Shown: positions 17,209 to 27,648 of the stretch, piece after piece | Layout of the letters: the number at the start of each line of letters is the position of its first letter | How positions within the stretch are numbered: the stretch's first letter is position 1 | NCBI GenBank assembly: GCA_029881995.1 | Contig: JAOULO010000009.1 | Span: 1-64,000 of the forward strand | DNA: 64,000 nucleotides | From: Gammaproteobacteria bacterium | Lineage (GTDB): Bacteria; Pseudomonadota; Gammaproteobacteria; UBA6429; Thiohalophilaceae | Direction of reading: 5' to 3' | The notes under the pieces: generated by a model | What the model saw: only the letters and a program-made list of their open reading frames with translations | Databases searched by the model: none | Told to the model about the DNA's origin: nothing | Program-made: the position numbers and the translations under genes

Positions 17209-18744
17209 ATGAATGCTATAGAACTGAGCATTTTTACCAGCCGGATCAACGCGGTATGCGATGAAATGGGGACTGTTCTCCAGAAAGCGGCCTTCTCGCC
17301 CAATATTCGCGATCGACTGGATTTCTCCTGCGCCATTTTCGATGCAAAAGGTGAGCTTTGTGCCCAGGCAGCCCATATCCCGGTACATTTGGGGAGTATG
17401 GCCTATGCCATGCAGGGAATAGTGACGAATATCGAGTGGCAGGAAGGGGATATGATCATTGTCAATGATCCCTACCTGGGAGGTACCCATCTACCCGATA
17501 TCACGCTAATCGCACCGGTATATCATGATGATATATTGCAGGCATTTGTTGTTAACAGGGCACATCATGCAGATATTGGTGGCGAAACGCCGGGCTCCAT
17601 GCCGATTTCAGGCAGTCTGGATGAAGAGGGGATCATTATTCCTCCAAGCCATTTATTGCGAGAGGGGCAGGTCGATGAAGCCTGCTTGTCCAATATCGTG
17701 GGTCAGACCCGCAGTGAGTTACAGGGGCGGGGTGATTTTGCCGCTCAGATAAGTGCCAATCGTACTGGGCTTACCAGGCTGTCACTATTAATTAGCCAGA
17801 TGGGGAGTAGCAATTTTCAACAGGCGCTGCATGAATTGAATGCCTACGGAGAACGCCTGGCCCAGGCGGCCCTGGCCGTCATACCCGATGGTGAATATTC
17901 ATTCAGTGACTACATGGACGATGATGGTCTTGGTAACCAGGACATCAAGATCTGCGCAAAGCTGAAGGTAGAGAGTCATCAAGTGCATGTGGACTTTAGC
18001 GGGACGGCACCACAAACCGCAGGCAATATTAATTGCCCCCTCTCCGTTGCGGCGGCGGCGGTGTATTACGTCTTTCGCTGTTTAATGCCAGCCCAGACTC
18101 CGGCCTGTGCCGGTAGTTTTCGTCCTATTACTTTATCGGCCCCCGAAGCTTGCCTGCTCAACGCAAAACGACCTGCTGCAGTTGCGGCGGGGAACGTAGA
18201 AACCAGTACCCGCATTGTCGATGTCGTTATGGGTGCGCTAGCCAAAGCCTTACCAGACCAAATTCCAGCAGCCAGTCATGGCAGTATGAATAATCTCGCT
18301 ATGGGGGGCGTGGTGAATGGCAAAAGCTGGGACTACTACGAAACCATGGGCGGTGGTATGGGCGCGAGCTCAAACCAGCCGGGTCTAAGCGGTGTGCAGA
18401 CCCACATGACCAATACTCGCAACACACCCATTGAGGTGCTGGAAAGCCGTTATCCTGTGCGCCTGCATATATATAGTATAAGAAAGGGTTCTGGTGGCCA
18501 GGGTACACAGCCAGGTGGAGATGGTTTGGTGCGGGAATTTGAATTCCTGGCCGATACTACCGTGACCCTGTTAACTGAACGACGGACTCATCAACCCTGG
18601 GGACTGGCGGGAGGAAAACCTGCTCAGCCAGGTGAAAACAGTTTGAACCAGCAAGTACTCGGATCAAAGTTCACGGCCCAGGTGAAAGCCAATGATCGAT
18701 TACGACTTAGTTCCGCTGGTGGTGGTGCCTGGGGTGATTCTTAA
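17209..18744 (+). CDS. Hydantoinase B/oxoprolinase-family protein, without its usual partner
   Basis: Related to HyuB (N-methylhydantoinase B) and the C-terminal half of 5-oxoprolinase. Hallmarks are the metal-site region HIPVHLGSMA, NDPYLGGTHLPDITL, NRAHHADIGG with PGSMP, and the Gly-rich end RKGSGGQGTQPGGDGLVR and SSAGGGAWGD. Length is 511 residues from the ATG at 17209, which I prefer to the TTG at 17188 because a TATAAT lies just upstream. HyuB normally works with a HyuA ATPase half encoded next door; none is in this window, so activity on hydantoins or 5-oxoproline is uncertain. Confidence 0.85.
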   Translation: MNAIELSIFTSRINAVCDEMGTVLQKAAFSPNIRDRLDFSCAIFDAKGELCAQAAHIPVHLGSMAYAMQGIVTNIEWQEGDMIIVNDPYLGGTHLPDITLIAPVYHDDILQAFVVNRAHHADIGGETPGSMPISGSLDEEGIIIPPSHLLREGQVDEACLSNIVGQTRSELQGRGDFAAQISANRTGLTRLSLLISQMGSSNFQQALHELNAYGERLAQAALAVIPDGEYSFSDYMDDDGLGNQDIKICAKLKVESHQVHVDFSGTAPQTAGNINCPLSVAAAAVYYVFRCLMPAQTPACAGSFRPITLSAPEACLLNAKRPAAVAAGNVETSTRIVDVVMGALAKALPDQIPAASHGSMNNLAMGGVVNGKSWDYYETMGGGMGASSNQPGLSGVQTHMTNTRNTPIEVLESRYPVRLHIYSIRKGSGGQGTQPGGDGLVREFEFLADTTVTLLTERRTHQPWGLAGGKPAQPGENSLNQQVLGSKFTAQVKANDRLRLSSAGGGAWGDS

Positions 18745-18749
18745 ATACA

Positions 18750-20336
18750 TCAGGCGATCTTGAAGTAAGCTACCAGATCCTTGAGATCTGCTGACTGAGA
18801 ATTCAATTCTTCTGCTGTCGAGGCAAGTTCTTCCGATGAACTGGCAACAGTTTGTGCGACCGTCTCCATTTGCGTTATGGCTGTGATGACCTGTTCGGTA
18901 CCTGTTCGTTGCTCTATTGATGCAGCAGAAATTTCCTGCACCATGGAGGCTGTTTTTTCAATACCTGGGACAACTTCGTTAATCAATTCACCGGCCTTTT
19001 CGGTAACCGCCATACTGCTTTGCGCATTTTCGCTGATTTCAGCGGCCGATACCTGGCTGCGTTCTGCCAGCTTCCGTACTTCGTCAGCGACAACCGCAAA
19101 GCCCTTGCCGTGTTCGCCCGCCCTTGCCGCTTCAATGGCCGCATTCAGTGCCAGCAGGTTCGTCTTGTAGGCAATTTCTTCAACCAGTTGAATCTTTTCT
19201 GCAATAACTCGCATCGCGCCGACTGTTTCAGTAACAGCCTTACCGCCTGTCGATGCTTGTTTGGCAACCTTATCTGCGATTGCTTCAGTACTCGTTGCAT
19301 TATCTGCATTTTGAGCAATCGTAGAAGACATTTGTTCGATAGTTGCACTGGTCTCTTCAATGCCGCTTGCCTGCTCAGTCGCGGACTGGCTCAGGTTTTG
19401 TGCGGTAGAGCTGACCTGAGTTGAAGCGGCAGAAATGTTATCTACTGCAGAACTCACCTGTGCAATGACATCCTGGATACGCTCGATGAAACCATTTAAT
19501 GAAAGGGCGGTATCACCCACTTCATTTTTTCCAAAATCAGGTAGTCGGTAGGTCAGGTCTCCGTCACCTTCGCGCAAGTCTTCCACAGCAGCCAACATCA
19601 TGGCCAGGGGTCTGGAAAGGGCTCGGATAATGAGTAGCGATAACAACAGGCCAATAGTGACTGCAATAGCTGAGGCCACACTGATCTGAACCAGGGCCGT
19701 CTTTTCATCGTGCTCGGCGGTCATGGCGGCCTTGGCGGTAAATGCAACGAGTTCCAGCTCCAGTGCTTCCAGTTCCTTGACCAGTTTCTCTTCCTCTTGC
19801 TCAATCTTTTCCGCCTTCAGGTAGGCCTTGTGCATTTTATTGGCCTTGATCAGGGCAAAGATCTCGTGCGCATGCTCTTCATAATTACGGTGTTCGACTT
19901 CCACCTGCTTGAGCACTTCCAGGACATGCTCAAATTCTTTTTTCTCTTCCTTGGTGTGGGCTTTCGTTAAGGCAAATTCAGCCAGTTCTTCACCCTCTAT
20001 CACTTCCTTGTTGACTTTTGCAGACAGTTTGTCGAATTGTTTAACGGAATCTTTATAATGTTTCCTGGCCGTAGGCTCCTTGGCCATGGCCTCGCCATAA
20101 CGCAGGGCCCTTTCGAAGTTAATCGCCTGTTCCAGTTGATGTATCGTTATCTTGGTGACAATGCCGGTTAGTGGTAGGTCGTGTTCGGCAATGGCTTCAA
20201 TCTCCTGGCCGATAGAGGCCATTTTCGTAATAGCGATAAGCGCAACAACAGCAAGCCCAGTAAATAAGGCGCCTGATAGGAACATCACCAGTTTGCTTAG
20301 CTTGATATTTTTTATACTAAGATTTGTTATGGCCAT
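18750..20336 (-). CDS. Methyl-accepting chemotaxis protein with helical-bundle sensor
   Basis: Transmembrane chemoreceptor. TM1 is at ~17-38, then a periplasmic, very charged helical segment (~40-205, rich in Glu and Lys), TM2 at ~212-234, a HAMP domain ([25 protein letters not shown]) and the signalling domain with the hairpin tip [34 protein letters not shown]. The periplasmic part resembles a four-helix-bundle sensor; the ligand is unknown. No C-terminal CheR-tethering pentapeptide. It is transcribed away from the chemotaxis operon. Its HAMP and tip are close to those of the receptor at 25068-27602, suggesting duplication with sensor replacement. Confidence 0.94.
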   Translation of the reverse strand: MAITNLSIKNIKLSKLVMFLSGALFTGLAVVALIAITKMASIGQEIEAIAEHDLPLTGIVTKITIHQLEQAINFERALRYGEAMAKEPTARKHYKDSVKQFDKLSAKVNKEVIEGEELAEFALTKAHTKEEKKEFEHVLEVLKQVEVEHRNYEEHAHEIFALIKANKMHKAYLKAEKIEQEEEKLVKELEALELELVAFTAKAAMTAEHDEKTALVQISVASAIAVTIGLLLSLLIIRALSRPLAMMLAAVEDLREGDGDLTYRLPDFGKNEVGDTALSLNGFIERIQDVIAQVSSAVDNISAASTQVSSTAQNLSQSATEQASGIEETSATIEQMSSTIAQNADNATSTEAIADKVAKQASTGGKAVTETVGAMRVIAEKIQLVEEIAYKTNLLALNAAIEAARAGEHGKGFAVVADEVRKLAERSQVSAAEISENAQSSMAVTEKAGELINEVVPGIEKTASMVQEISAASIEQRTGTEQVITAITQMETVAQTVASSSEELASTAEELNSQSADLKDLVAYFKIA

Positions 20337-20789
20337 TAGACAATCCCTTGTTAATTTTGCAGCTAAACAAATAGATACAATTGAGAAGATAAAGCCTTAA
20401 CGGTCCGATTGGAAAACGGGTAAACAGGGTAATAACAAAATTAACACTTCTTAATAAATCGTTACAGTTTTACACATTTCGATGTAAAGCAAACAGACTA
20501 TTAATAACTGAATATAAATACAACCATGTTTAATATGTGTTAATGGAAAATGAAGCACTTAAAAGTATTTCCATTTTTGCCTACATAATTACCCCATTTT
20601 AGATAGCAATTAAACCATCCAGTAAAAGCTGCCAGCTAAGTAAATAAAGAATTAACTTATTCAGACGATAAAAGTTCTGTGAAAGAAGGGTTTTTATAAT
20701 CCTGATTATTCATGCCTGAATCATATGCTTGGTAAGGTTAATGACTTACCAGTATGTATTGCTGTTTCTGTACATAGTTTGGCGACTAT
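20337..20789. other. Divergent intergenic region of the chemotaxis cluster
   Basis: About 450 AT-rich bases between the two divergent receptor genes. The only signal I can support is the sigma-28 promoter at 20645-20671. No convincing sigma-28 match faces the minus-strand receptor. No small gene or RNA is apparent. Confidence 0.5.
20645..20671 (+). promoter_or_regulatory. Sigma-28 (FliA)-type promoter of the chemotaxis operon
   Basis: TAAAG at 20645-20649 followed, after exactly 14 bases, by GACGATAA at 20664-20671. The FliA consensus is TAAAGTTT-N11-GCCGATAA, so the spacing is exact, the TAAAG core is perfect and the -10 differs at one base. It lies ~120 bases upstream of the first gene. 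Confidence 0.7.
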
Positions 20790-22013
20790 GTGCAGCCAGA
20801 CAAATTATTAGAACAGGACAAAGTCACCCAGGTGATAAAACAAATTTTATTATTTATTGCAGCCGGGCTGCTTATTGCACTGGGACTTCTGTTCGAGGGT
20901 ATCTCCAGTAAGAGTTTGATCTATAGCGTACTGGCGGGTGGGTTTATGTTGGGCTTTTTTGTTCTACTAAAAGGTGTGGAAAAAAAGACTCTTGCTAAAG
21001 TCGAGCATAAGTTTCAATTAGAACTGGATGATCTTAAAAAAGGCCTTGCACCACAGGAATTTGTTGAGTCCATGGAATCGGCTATGAGCCAGCTCTGTGA
21101 TCTGTCCGCCAAGCAGGTGGAATTGTCACGTAGCCAGACAGAGGACGCTATTAAATCCCTGTCGAAGAGATTTTCAGGTCTTGTTCAGCAGCTTAATAAT
21201 GCCATTCATGCCTCAAAAACAGCAGCGGGTGATACTGATGCTGATGGTAATAATCACGTTGTGATCGTTTTTGAATCAAGCAGGGAAAAACTGGTACGTC
21301 TCGTGGATAGAATGGCCCAATCCACCCAAATGCGAGATAACCTCAAGCACCAGGTATCTGATCTGGTAGGCCATACTGATGAGCTCACCAAAATGGCCAG
21401 GACGGTCGAGGATATAGCGTCACAAACAAACTTACTGGCCTTGAATGCGGCCATCGAAGCGGCACGCGCCGGGGAAATGGGGCGAGGATTTGCAGTGGTG
21501 GCGGATGAAGTGCGCAGCCTGTCCATGAAATCAGGGGAAGCAGGTGAGGCCATCGTTGAGATGGTAAACCGGGTTAATGACGCCATGAAACTCACGCTAT
21601 TAAGTGCTGAACAGGCATCGATTCAGGACGGAGCCGCAGAAACTGAAGCAAGAGATGCAATTAATATTGTTCTGGAAGAACTACAGGAAGTGACTGATGG
21701 TTTATCCAGCTCATCTAATATGTTCAAAGATTTAAGTGTCGGAATAGTCAAAGAAATTAATGATATTTTGGTATCTCTTCAATTCCAGGATAGGGTCAGC
21801 CAGATTCTTGTTCATGTAACACAATCCATGGGTCAATTTTCAGAAGTTATGGCCGATAAACAAAGACAACGGTTGTTAGGTCAGTATGAAATATACGATT
21901 CAAGCTCTTTATTGGAACAATTAAAGAAAGGTTATACGACCGAAGAGCAACGTCGCCTGCATGATGGTCAGGAGGCCGGTGGGCCGGAAGATTCAGATGT
22001 GGATTTTTTTTAA
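20790..22013 (+). CDS. Chemoreceptor-like protein with two N-terminal membrane helices, first gene of the che operon
   Basis: A 407-residue methyl-accepting-type signalling protein. Two hydrophobic helices (~16-36 and ~42-60) are separated by only a few residues, so there is no sizeable periplasmic sensor. The signalling hairpin is present ([37 protein letters not shown]) but no HAMP is evident. The C-terminal part ([18 protein letters not shown]) is typical of short MCP-like proteins found beside cheY. The start is GTG at 20790 with a weak ribosome site. The first product of the operon may sense an internal or membrane cue. Confidence 0.85.
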   Translation: MQPDKLLEQDKVTQVIKQILLFIAAGLLIALGLLFEGISSKSLIYSVLAGGFMLGFFVLLKGVEKKTLAKVEHKFQLELDDLKKGLAPQEFVESMESAMSQLCDLSAKQVELSRSQTEDAIKSLSKRFSGLVQQLNNAIHASKTAAGDTDADGNNHVVIVFESSREKLVRLVDRMAQSTQMRDNLKHQVSDLVGHTDELTKMARTVEDIASQTNLLALNAAIEAARAGEMGRGFAVVADEVRSLSMKSGEAGEAIVEMVNRVNDAMKLTLLSAEQASIQDGAAETEARDAINIVLEELQEVTDGLSSSSNMFKDLSVGIVKEINDILVSLQFQDRVSQILVHVTQSMGQFSEVMADKQRQRLLGQYEIYDSSSLLEQLKKGYTTEEQRRLHDGQEAGGPEDSDVDFF

Positions 22014-22057
22014 AAAAAGTATGAGTAGTAACAAGTCGCAAAAACAGGAGAGCTGCA

Positions 22058-22426
22058 ATGTCTAAAACGATATTGATTGTGGATGATTCCGATTCACTAC
22101 GCGAAGTGGTCGGTATCGCCCTTAAAAATGCCGGTTATGAAGTTATCGAAGGTGCTGACGGGCAGGAAGGTTTAAATCAACTGGATGGTAAAAAAGTTCA
22201 TCTGATCATCAGTGATGTAAACATGCCCAATATGAATGGCATTGAGATGGTAACCAAGATTAAGGAAATGGATGCCTATAAGTTTACCCCCATCATCATG
22301 TTAACCACGGAGTCAGGTGATGACATGAAAGATCAGGGCCGCAGTGCCGGGGTCAAGGCCTGGATGGTCAAGCCTTTCAAACCGGAACAAATGCTGGACG
22401 CCGTTTCAAAACTGATTATGCCTTAA
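22058..22426 (+). CDS. cheY: CheY-type single-domain response regulator
   Basis: A 122-residue receiver with all phosphorylation residues: acidic pair in ILIVDDSDS, phospho-acceptor Asp in LIISDVNMPNMNG, Thr in IIMLTTES and Lys in AWMVKPFKP. It carries the signal from CheA to the motor or another target. A ribosome site (AGGAGAGCTGCA) precedes the ATG. Downstream genes follow in the same direction at short spacing. Confidence 0.93.
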   Translation: MSKTILIVDDSDSLREVVGIALKNAGYEVIEGADGQEGLNQLDGKKVHLIISDVNMPNMNGIEMVTKIKEMDAYKFTPIIMLTTESGDDMKDQGRSAGVKAWMVKPFKPEQMLDAVSKLIMP

Positions 22427-22438
22427 CGAGGTTATCTC

Positions 22439-22744
22439 ATGGAATTCAAGGAAAATATCAAAGATGGGATCTGTGATGCCGCTGTAGAAGGTGAATTGAC
22501 AATCTATCATGTCAATGACTTCAAAAACGATCTTGAAAAAGTCATTAAGAAGTCAACCACCTTAAAACTGGATCTGTCACAGGTATCAGAGATAGACACG
22601 TCCTGTATTCAGTTATTAATGCAGGCCAGGAATTCCTGTCGTGATAATGAAAAAACCTTTGAACTGATATCCATCAGTCCTGCCGTTGAGGAAGTTATCG
22701 AAATTTTTGGTTTACAAAGCTACTTGATTGAAAAAGCCAGCTAA
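22439..22744 (+). CDS. STAS-domain protein of the chemotaxis operon
   Basis: A 101-residue STAS-domain protein (anti-anti-sigma-like). The core strand-helix element is TTLKLDLSQVSEIDTSCIQLLMQARN; the position equivalent to the phosphorylated Ser in SpoIIAA is in the D-T-S-C segment. Such small STAS proteins are often found between cheY and cheA in CheX/CheD-type clusters; their target is not established. It sits 12 bases after cheY and 27 before cheA. Confidence 0.85.
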   Translation: MEFKENIKDGICDAAVEGELTIYHVNDFKNDLEKVIKKSTTLKLDLSQVSEIDTSCIQLLMQARNSCRDNEKTFELISISPAVEEVIEIFGLQSYLIEKAS

Positions 22745-22771
22745 ACATATGTGAAATATTTGGAGTAGACA

Positions 22772-25030
22772 ATGGGTGATAGTGCAATAGATTCATTTGA
22801 ACACGAAGCAACGGAATTGTTGAACCTCATGGAGGAGTCTCTACTGCGACTGGAGAATGCCCCTGAGGAAGAAGAAACACTCATCCATGCCATTTTTCGA
22901 GCAGCCCATACTATCAAGGGAACCGGAGGCGTGTTTGGTTTCGATAATATTGTCGAGTTTACCCATATTGTTGAAAACGTGCTGGATCGTGTTCGTGGCG
23001 GCAAGACGAAAATTGATGGTGACCTGATTGCGGTTTTATTGAGTTGCCGTGACCATATGGGGACACTTGTCAGGCTTGCGGTAGATGGGGATGAAGATTT
23101 ACCTGAAGAAGTCAAACAGGAAGGACACAAACTCATTAGTGAGCTTAATCCTTATCTGGATCCCGCTGGCAAAGTGGTTAGCCAGGAAGAAGTCACAAAA
23201 ATGATTGCCGAAGAAGGGGGCTTTCCACTCAATGATGAAGGCGCACCGATTATTTTTGATAACTGGCATATCTCAATGCGCTTTGATCGCGAAGTTCTAC
23301 AGAATGGGATGGATCCGATTTCATTCATTCGTTATTTGAAAAGAATGGGCGAAGTCAGTGTTACCACCCTATATGACGAGCTTCCTAGTCTGGAAATTGG
23401 TGAGCCGGAACACTGTTATCTGGCCTTTGAGGTCAACTTTGAAGGTGAGGTCGAAAAAGAACAAATCGAATCTGTATTCGAATTTGTTCGTGAAATGAGT
23501 GAAATAAACATTCTGCCACCGGACAAGAAATTTGGTCTCTATTCAGAGATGATTGAACAGCTACCCGATGAAGAAATGAAACTGGGTGAAATCCTGGTGA
23601 AATGCGGTGCCGTCACTGAAGAAGAATTAAAACATGTGCTGCAGGAGCAGGTAGAAGAAGACGTTCAGAAGATTAACCAGGAAGATGAACATGATCACCG
23701 CAAAGTGGGTGAAATACTGGTCGAAGAAAAAGTGGTTAAGCAGGAAGTAGTTGACGCGGCCCTGGCCAAGCAGGAAAAGGTCATGGAGCAGGCCAAGGCT
23801 GCCAATCGGGTTATTCGAGTTGATGCCACTAAGCTGGATCGATTAATCAACCTGGTGGGCGAGCTGGTAATTGCCGGTGCCTCCAGTAATCTGCTGGCCC
23901 ATAAACTGGGTGATGAAAAATTGCTTGAGTCTATGTCCAGCATGGGCCGACTTGTAGAAGAAATTCGTGACAGTGCGCTTAACCTGCGTATGGTTCAGAT
24001 TGGTGAAACATTTACCCGCTTCCAACGTGTGGTGCGAGATGTGTCAAAGGAACTTGGCAAAAGTATCAAACTGGAAATCAGTGGTGAAGATACCGAACTG
24101 GATAAAACTGTTGTCGAACGCATTGGTGATCCTCTCATGCATCTGGTGCGTAACTCCATGGACCATGGCATTGAATCTGCTGCAGAACGACAGGCGTCAG
24201 GTAAGTCACAACAGGGGACTTTGAAACTCAATGCCTATCATGACTCCGGTAGCATTGTCATCGAAGTAACAGATGATGGACGTGGCCTGTCACGGGAAAA
24301 AATCCTGGCCAAGGCCAGAGAGCGCGGTATGAATATTGATGAAACCAATATGTCAGACAATGATGTTTATCACCTGATCTTTGAGGCCGGATTCTCAACG
24401 GCAGAAAAAGTTACTAACCTGTCTGGTCGTGGTGTTGGTATGGATGTGGTGCGTCGAAATATTGAGGCCCTGCGCGGTAACGTGGATATTGAAAGTGAAT
24501 ACGGTAAGGGCACTACGGTCAGTATTCGTCTGCCTCTGACCCTGGCCATTATTGATGGCTTTCTGGTCGGTGTGGGTAGCTCCAGTTATGTTATTCCCCT
24601 CGATACCATTCATGAGTGTATCGAACTCAATGAAGAAGAGTCCAAAGAGGTGGCAGTGCAAAGTTATATCAACCTGCGCGGTGAAGTGTTGCCCTTCCTG
24701 CGCTTACGGGAGTTTTTCAAAGACAGCAAGAGTGAAGTCAGCCGAGAAAATATCGTTGTGGTGCAATTTGGTAACCAGAAGGCCGGTTTTGTCGTGGATG
24801 AACTGCTGGGCGAGTTCCAGACCGTGATTAAGCCCATGGGCAAGATACTGCAAAAGCTCAAGGGCATCAGTGGCGCGACTATTCTGGGGGATGGCGATGT
24901 TGCGGTCATCCTGGATGTACCGAATCTTGTACAGCGTGCGACAGATGAGGCTGAACGGCTGCATGGCGCGATTCATTCACAAATGCGTGAAGGACCCGGT
25001 CAAGATGGTGAAGCACCGGTATTACATTAA
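22772..25030 (+). CDS. cheA: Chemotaxis histidine kinase CheA with inserted MshEN-like repeats
   Basis: Core kinase of the array. In order: P1 Hpt domain with phospho-His in FRAAHTIKGTGG (~residue 50); a P2-like region (~165-255, starting NWHISMRFDREVLQNG); two MshEN-like motifs, KLGEILVKCGAVTEEELKHV (~268 onward) and KVGEILVEEKVVKQEVVDAA (~311 onward); dimerisation helices with DRLINLVGELVI; ATP-binding domain (HLVRNSMDHGIE; VTDDGRGLS; GRGVGMDVV); and a CheW-like P5 domain (SYINLRGEVLPFLRL). 752 residues. The MshEN-like pair is unusual for CheA and suggests an extra input, possibly c-di-GMP; that is inference from motif resemblance. Confidence 0.95.
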   Translation: MGDSAIDSFEHEATELLNLMEESLLRLENAPEEEETLIHAIFRAAHTIKGTGGVFGFDNIVEFTHIVENVLDRVRGGKTKIDGDLIAVLLSCRDHMGTLVRLAVDGDEDLPEEVKQEGHKLISELNPYLDPAGKVVSQEEVTKMIAEEGGFPLNDEGAPIIFDNWHISMRFDREVLQNGMDPISFIRYLKRMGEVSVTTLYDELPSLEIGEPEHCYLAFEVNFEGEVEKEQIESVFEFVREMSEINILPPDKKFGLYSEMIEQLPDEEMKLGEILVKCGAVTEEELKHVLQEQVEEDVQKINQEDEHDHRKVGEILVEEKVVKQEVVDAALAKQEKVMEQAKAANRVIRVDATKLDRLINLVGELVIAGASSNLLAHKLGDEKLLESMSSMGRLVEEIRDSALNLRMVQIGETFTRFQRVVRDVSKELGKSIKLEISGEDTELDKTVVERIGDPLMHLVRNSMDHGIESAAERQASGKSQQGTLKLNAYHDSGSIVIEVTDDGRGLSREKILAKARERGMNIDETNMSDNDVYHLIFEAGFSTAEKVTNLSGRGVGMDVVRRNIEALRGNVDIESEYGKGTTVSIRLPLTLAIIDGFLVGVGSSSYVIPLDTIHECIELNEEESKEVAVQSYINLRGEVLPFLRLREFFKDSKSEVSRENIVVVQFGNQKAGFVVDELLGEFQTVIKPMGKILQKLKGISGATILGDGDVAVILDVPNLVQRATDEAERLHGAIHSQMREGPGQDGEAPVLH

Positions 25031-25067
25031 TCGATTAAATATTTGATAAAAGAAAAGGGAATCAGGT

Positions 25068-27602
25068 ATGAAGTTTTTTATGAATCTTAAAGTCGGTACG
25101 AAGGTCCTGGTGGCATTTTTGTCTGCAGGCCTGTTGGCAATTTTGTCTGTTGCCATTATCAGCTATAACGTCTCACAAGAAGCCATGCAAAAAGAGTCGT
25201 TTAATAAACTCACGGCCGTGCGTGAAATTAAGTCAGTGCAGATCGAGGACTACTTCGAACAGATTCGTAATCAGATATTTACCTTCTCAGAGAGCGAGAC
25301 AGTGGTTCTGGCAATGAAAGACTTTAAAAAGAGCTTTCTTAATATTCGAAAAGAGCTCAAGGCTAACAATTTGAATCCTTATCGAGCAAAGGTAGAAGGC
25401 TTTTTAAATAACCAGTTTCTACCTAAATACAGAGATACCACCGGTAAGAGTGCGTCAAGCAGTGAGTTTATGACGACCAACCCGGAAGCTCTGATTCTGC
25501 AAACCCTCTATATTGCATTAAACCCTAAACCACTGGGATCCAAGCATGAAATGGATGCAGCCAGTGATGGCAGTAGTTACAGTAAACATCATGCCGAGTA
25601 TCATCCGATCATTCGTGATTACCTCGAGAAGTTCGGTTATTACGATATTTTCCTGATCGACCACAAAACCGGTGAAATCGTCTATAGCGTATACAAAGAA
25701 GCCGATTATGCAACATCACTTATTAATGGTCCTTATCGGAATACTAACTTTGCCCGTGTATTCCGTGAGGCAGCCGCAGCGGGTTCCAATGATTTTGTGA
25801 AACTGATCGACTTTGAACCTTATGCAGCCTCTTATGATGCGCCGGCCTCTTTCATAGCCTCCCCTATTTTTGATCATGGTGGCAAGAAGATCGGTGTACT
25901 GGTATTTCAGATGCCGGTACAGAAGATCAACGACATCATGACAAGTCATGGTAAGTGGAAAGATGTGGGACTGGGTGACAGTGGGGAATCTTATATCGTG
26001 GCTGATGATTTTACTTTGCGCAGCCAGTCTCGCTTCCTGCTGGAAGACAAGGAAGGTTACTTTAAATTGATGAAGGAAGTAGGCCTGGACAGTGGTACTC
26101 TGGATAAAATCAAGGCCCAGGAAACTGCGATAGGTTTACAGCCGATTAAGACCCAGGGTACCAAGGCGGCCATGAACGGCAAGAGCAATACGGAGATATT
26201 TGCTGACTACCGTGATGTCCCAGTATTGTCTGCCTATCGACCCCTCAAGATAAAAGATATGAAGTGGGCCATTATGAGTGAGATCGACGAGGCCGAGGCC
26301 TTTGCACCCATTTATTACATGCGCAATATGATCGTGATTACTGCATTGGTTGTACTGGCCATCGTGACATTCATCGCTATTCTGTTTGCCAAATTAGTTA
26401 TAGCCAGACCACTGAATACCATGCTGGCTGCAGCCGATGACCTGCGCATGGGTGACGGTGACCTGACCCAGCGCCTGCCTGACTTTGGTAAGGATGAGCT
26501 TGGCCAGACGGCGCGATCCTTCAATGGCTTTATTGAGAAGATCCAGAATGTCATGCTGGAAGTAAAAACAGCTGTAGAAAATATGGCCTCGGCTTCACAG
26601 CAGGTCAGTGCTTCATCTCAATCGCTAAGCCAGGCCGCCAGTGAACAGGCCGCCAGCGTGGAAGAGACTAGCGCCTCACTGGAAGAGATGAACGCCTCGA
26701 TTACCCAGAACACGGAAAATGCCCGCGCCACCGATGCCATTGCCACTACCTCATCCAAACAGGCCGAAGAGGGTGGTAAGGCCGTCGCGGAAACGGTTGA
26801 GGCCATGAAAAATATAGCCGACAAGATTGGCCTGATTGAAGACATTGCCTATAAGACCAACCTGCTGGCACTGAATGCAGCTATTGAAGCAGCCCGTGCC
26901 GGTGAGCATGGCAAGGGGTTTGCCGTGGTAGCGGATGAGGTTCGCAAACTGGCTGAACGCAGTCAGACCTCGGCAGGTGAAATCAGCGAACTGGCTGGCA
27001 GTAGTGTACAGATTGCCGAAAAAGCCGGCGGGCTGATCAACGAGATTGTGCCTGGTATCCAGAAGACCGCAACACTGGTACAGGAAATCACCGCTGCATC
27101 TGAAGAACAAACTTCAGGTGTTGCTCAGGTCAATGGAGCAATGGGTCAACTGGATACCGGTGCTCAGCAGGCGGCTTCTTCATCGGAAGAACTCGCCGCA
27201 ACGTCTGAGGAAATGAATTCGCAGGCGATGCAGTTACAGGAAACCATTGGCTTCTTTAAACTGGGTTCATCCAGTGAGCAATCAACTGCCAATGCGGTGG
27301 GTGGTAGTGTCACAACAATGAAGACGGCTGCAACAACCAATGCCCGTGTGACTGCGGCAAAACCTGCGCCTGCGCCGACACCTGCTCCCACGAGCAAACC
27401 TGCGCCGGTAGAAACCGCCGCACCGTCAACTCCAGTTGCAGAGAAAAAGACCATCACACCACACAAAATTGCACCCCAGGAAGGGGCCATCAAGGTAGAG
27501 CCTGTCCATCATCAGAAAACCGGTTTTGTGGCTGATAAGCCAGTTGAGAACTCAGGTAAAAATGATGGCCCAGTAGATGAAAAAGACTTTGAAGGCTTCT
27601 AA
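25068..27602 (+). CDS. Methyl-accepting chemotaxis protein with large periplasmic Cache-type sensor
   Basis: An 844-residue chemoreceptor. TM1 ~10-31; a periplasmic double-Cache-like region (~32-420) with [16 protein letters not shown] at its start and [20 protein letters not shown] in the second subdomain; TM2 ~424-446; HAMP ([20 protein letters not shown]); signalling domain with tip [21 protein letters not shown]; then a Pro/Ala/Thr-rich linker (~745-810) and an acidic tail ending KDFEGF. The tail lacks the Trp of the CheR-binding xWxxF pentapeptide. It is embedded in the operon between cheA and cheW, so it is probably this pathway's dedicated receptor. The ligand is unknown. Confidence 0.95.
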   Translation: MKFFMNLKVGTKVLVAFLSAGLLAILSVAIISYNVSQEAMQKESFNKLTAVREIKSVQIEDYFEQIRNQIFTFSESETVVLAMKDFKKSFLNIRKELKANNLNPYRAKVEGFLNNQFLPKYRDTTGKSASSSEFMTTNPEALILQTLYIALNPKPLGSKHEMDAASDGSSYSKHHAEYHPIIRDYLEKFGYYDIFLIDHKTGEIVYSVYKEADYATSLINGPYRNTNFARVFREAAAAGSNDFVKLIDFEPYAASYDAPASFIASPIFDHGGKKIGVLVFQMPVQKINDIMTSHGKWKDVGLGDSGESYIVADDFTLRSQSRFLLEDKEGYFKLMKEVGLDSGTLDKIKAQETAIGLQPIKTQGTKAAMNGKSNTEIFADYRDVPVLSAYRPLKIKDMKWAIMSEIDEAEAFAPIYYMRNMIVITALVVLAIVTFIAILFAKLVIARPLNTMLAAADDLRMGDGDLTQRLPDFGKDELGQTARSFNGFIEKIQNVMLEVKTAVENMASASQQVSASSQSLSQAASEQAASVEETSASLEEMNASITQNTENARATDAIATTSSKQAEEGGKAVAETVEAMKNIADKIGLIEDIAYKTNLLALNAAIEAARAGEHGKGFAVVADEVRKLAERSQTSAGEISELAGSSVQIAEKAGGLINEIVPGIQKTATLVQEITAASEEQTSGVAQVNGAMGQLDTGAQQAASSSEELAATSEEMNSQAMQLQETIGFFKLGSSSEQSTANAVGGSVTTMKTAATTNARVTAAKPAPAPTPAPTSKPAPVETAAPSTPVAEKKTITPHKIAPQEGAIKVEPVHHQKTGFVADKPVENSGKNDGPVDEKDFEGF

Positions 27603-27648
27603 GCAAGCAACAAAGTCATATTGAATAGAATGTGAAAAGGAAAAGACG

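Noticed and set aside
27570-27602. CheR-tethering pentapeptide at the C-terminus of the receptor
   Set aside because: The tail KDFEGF lacks the essential Trp.
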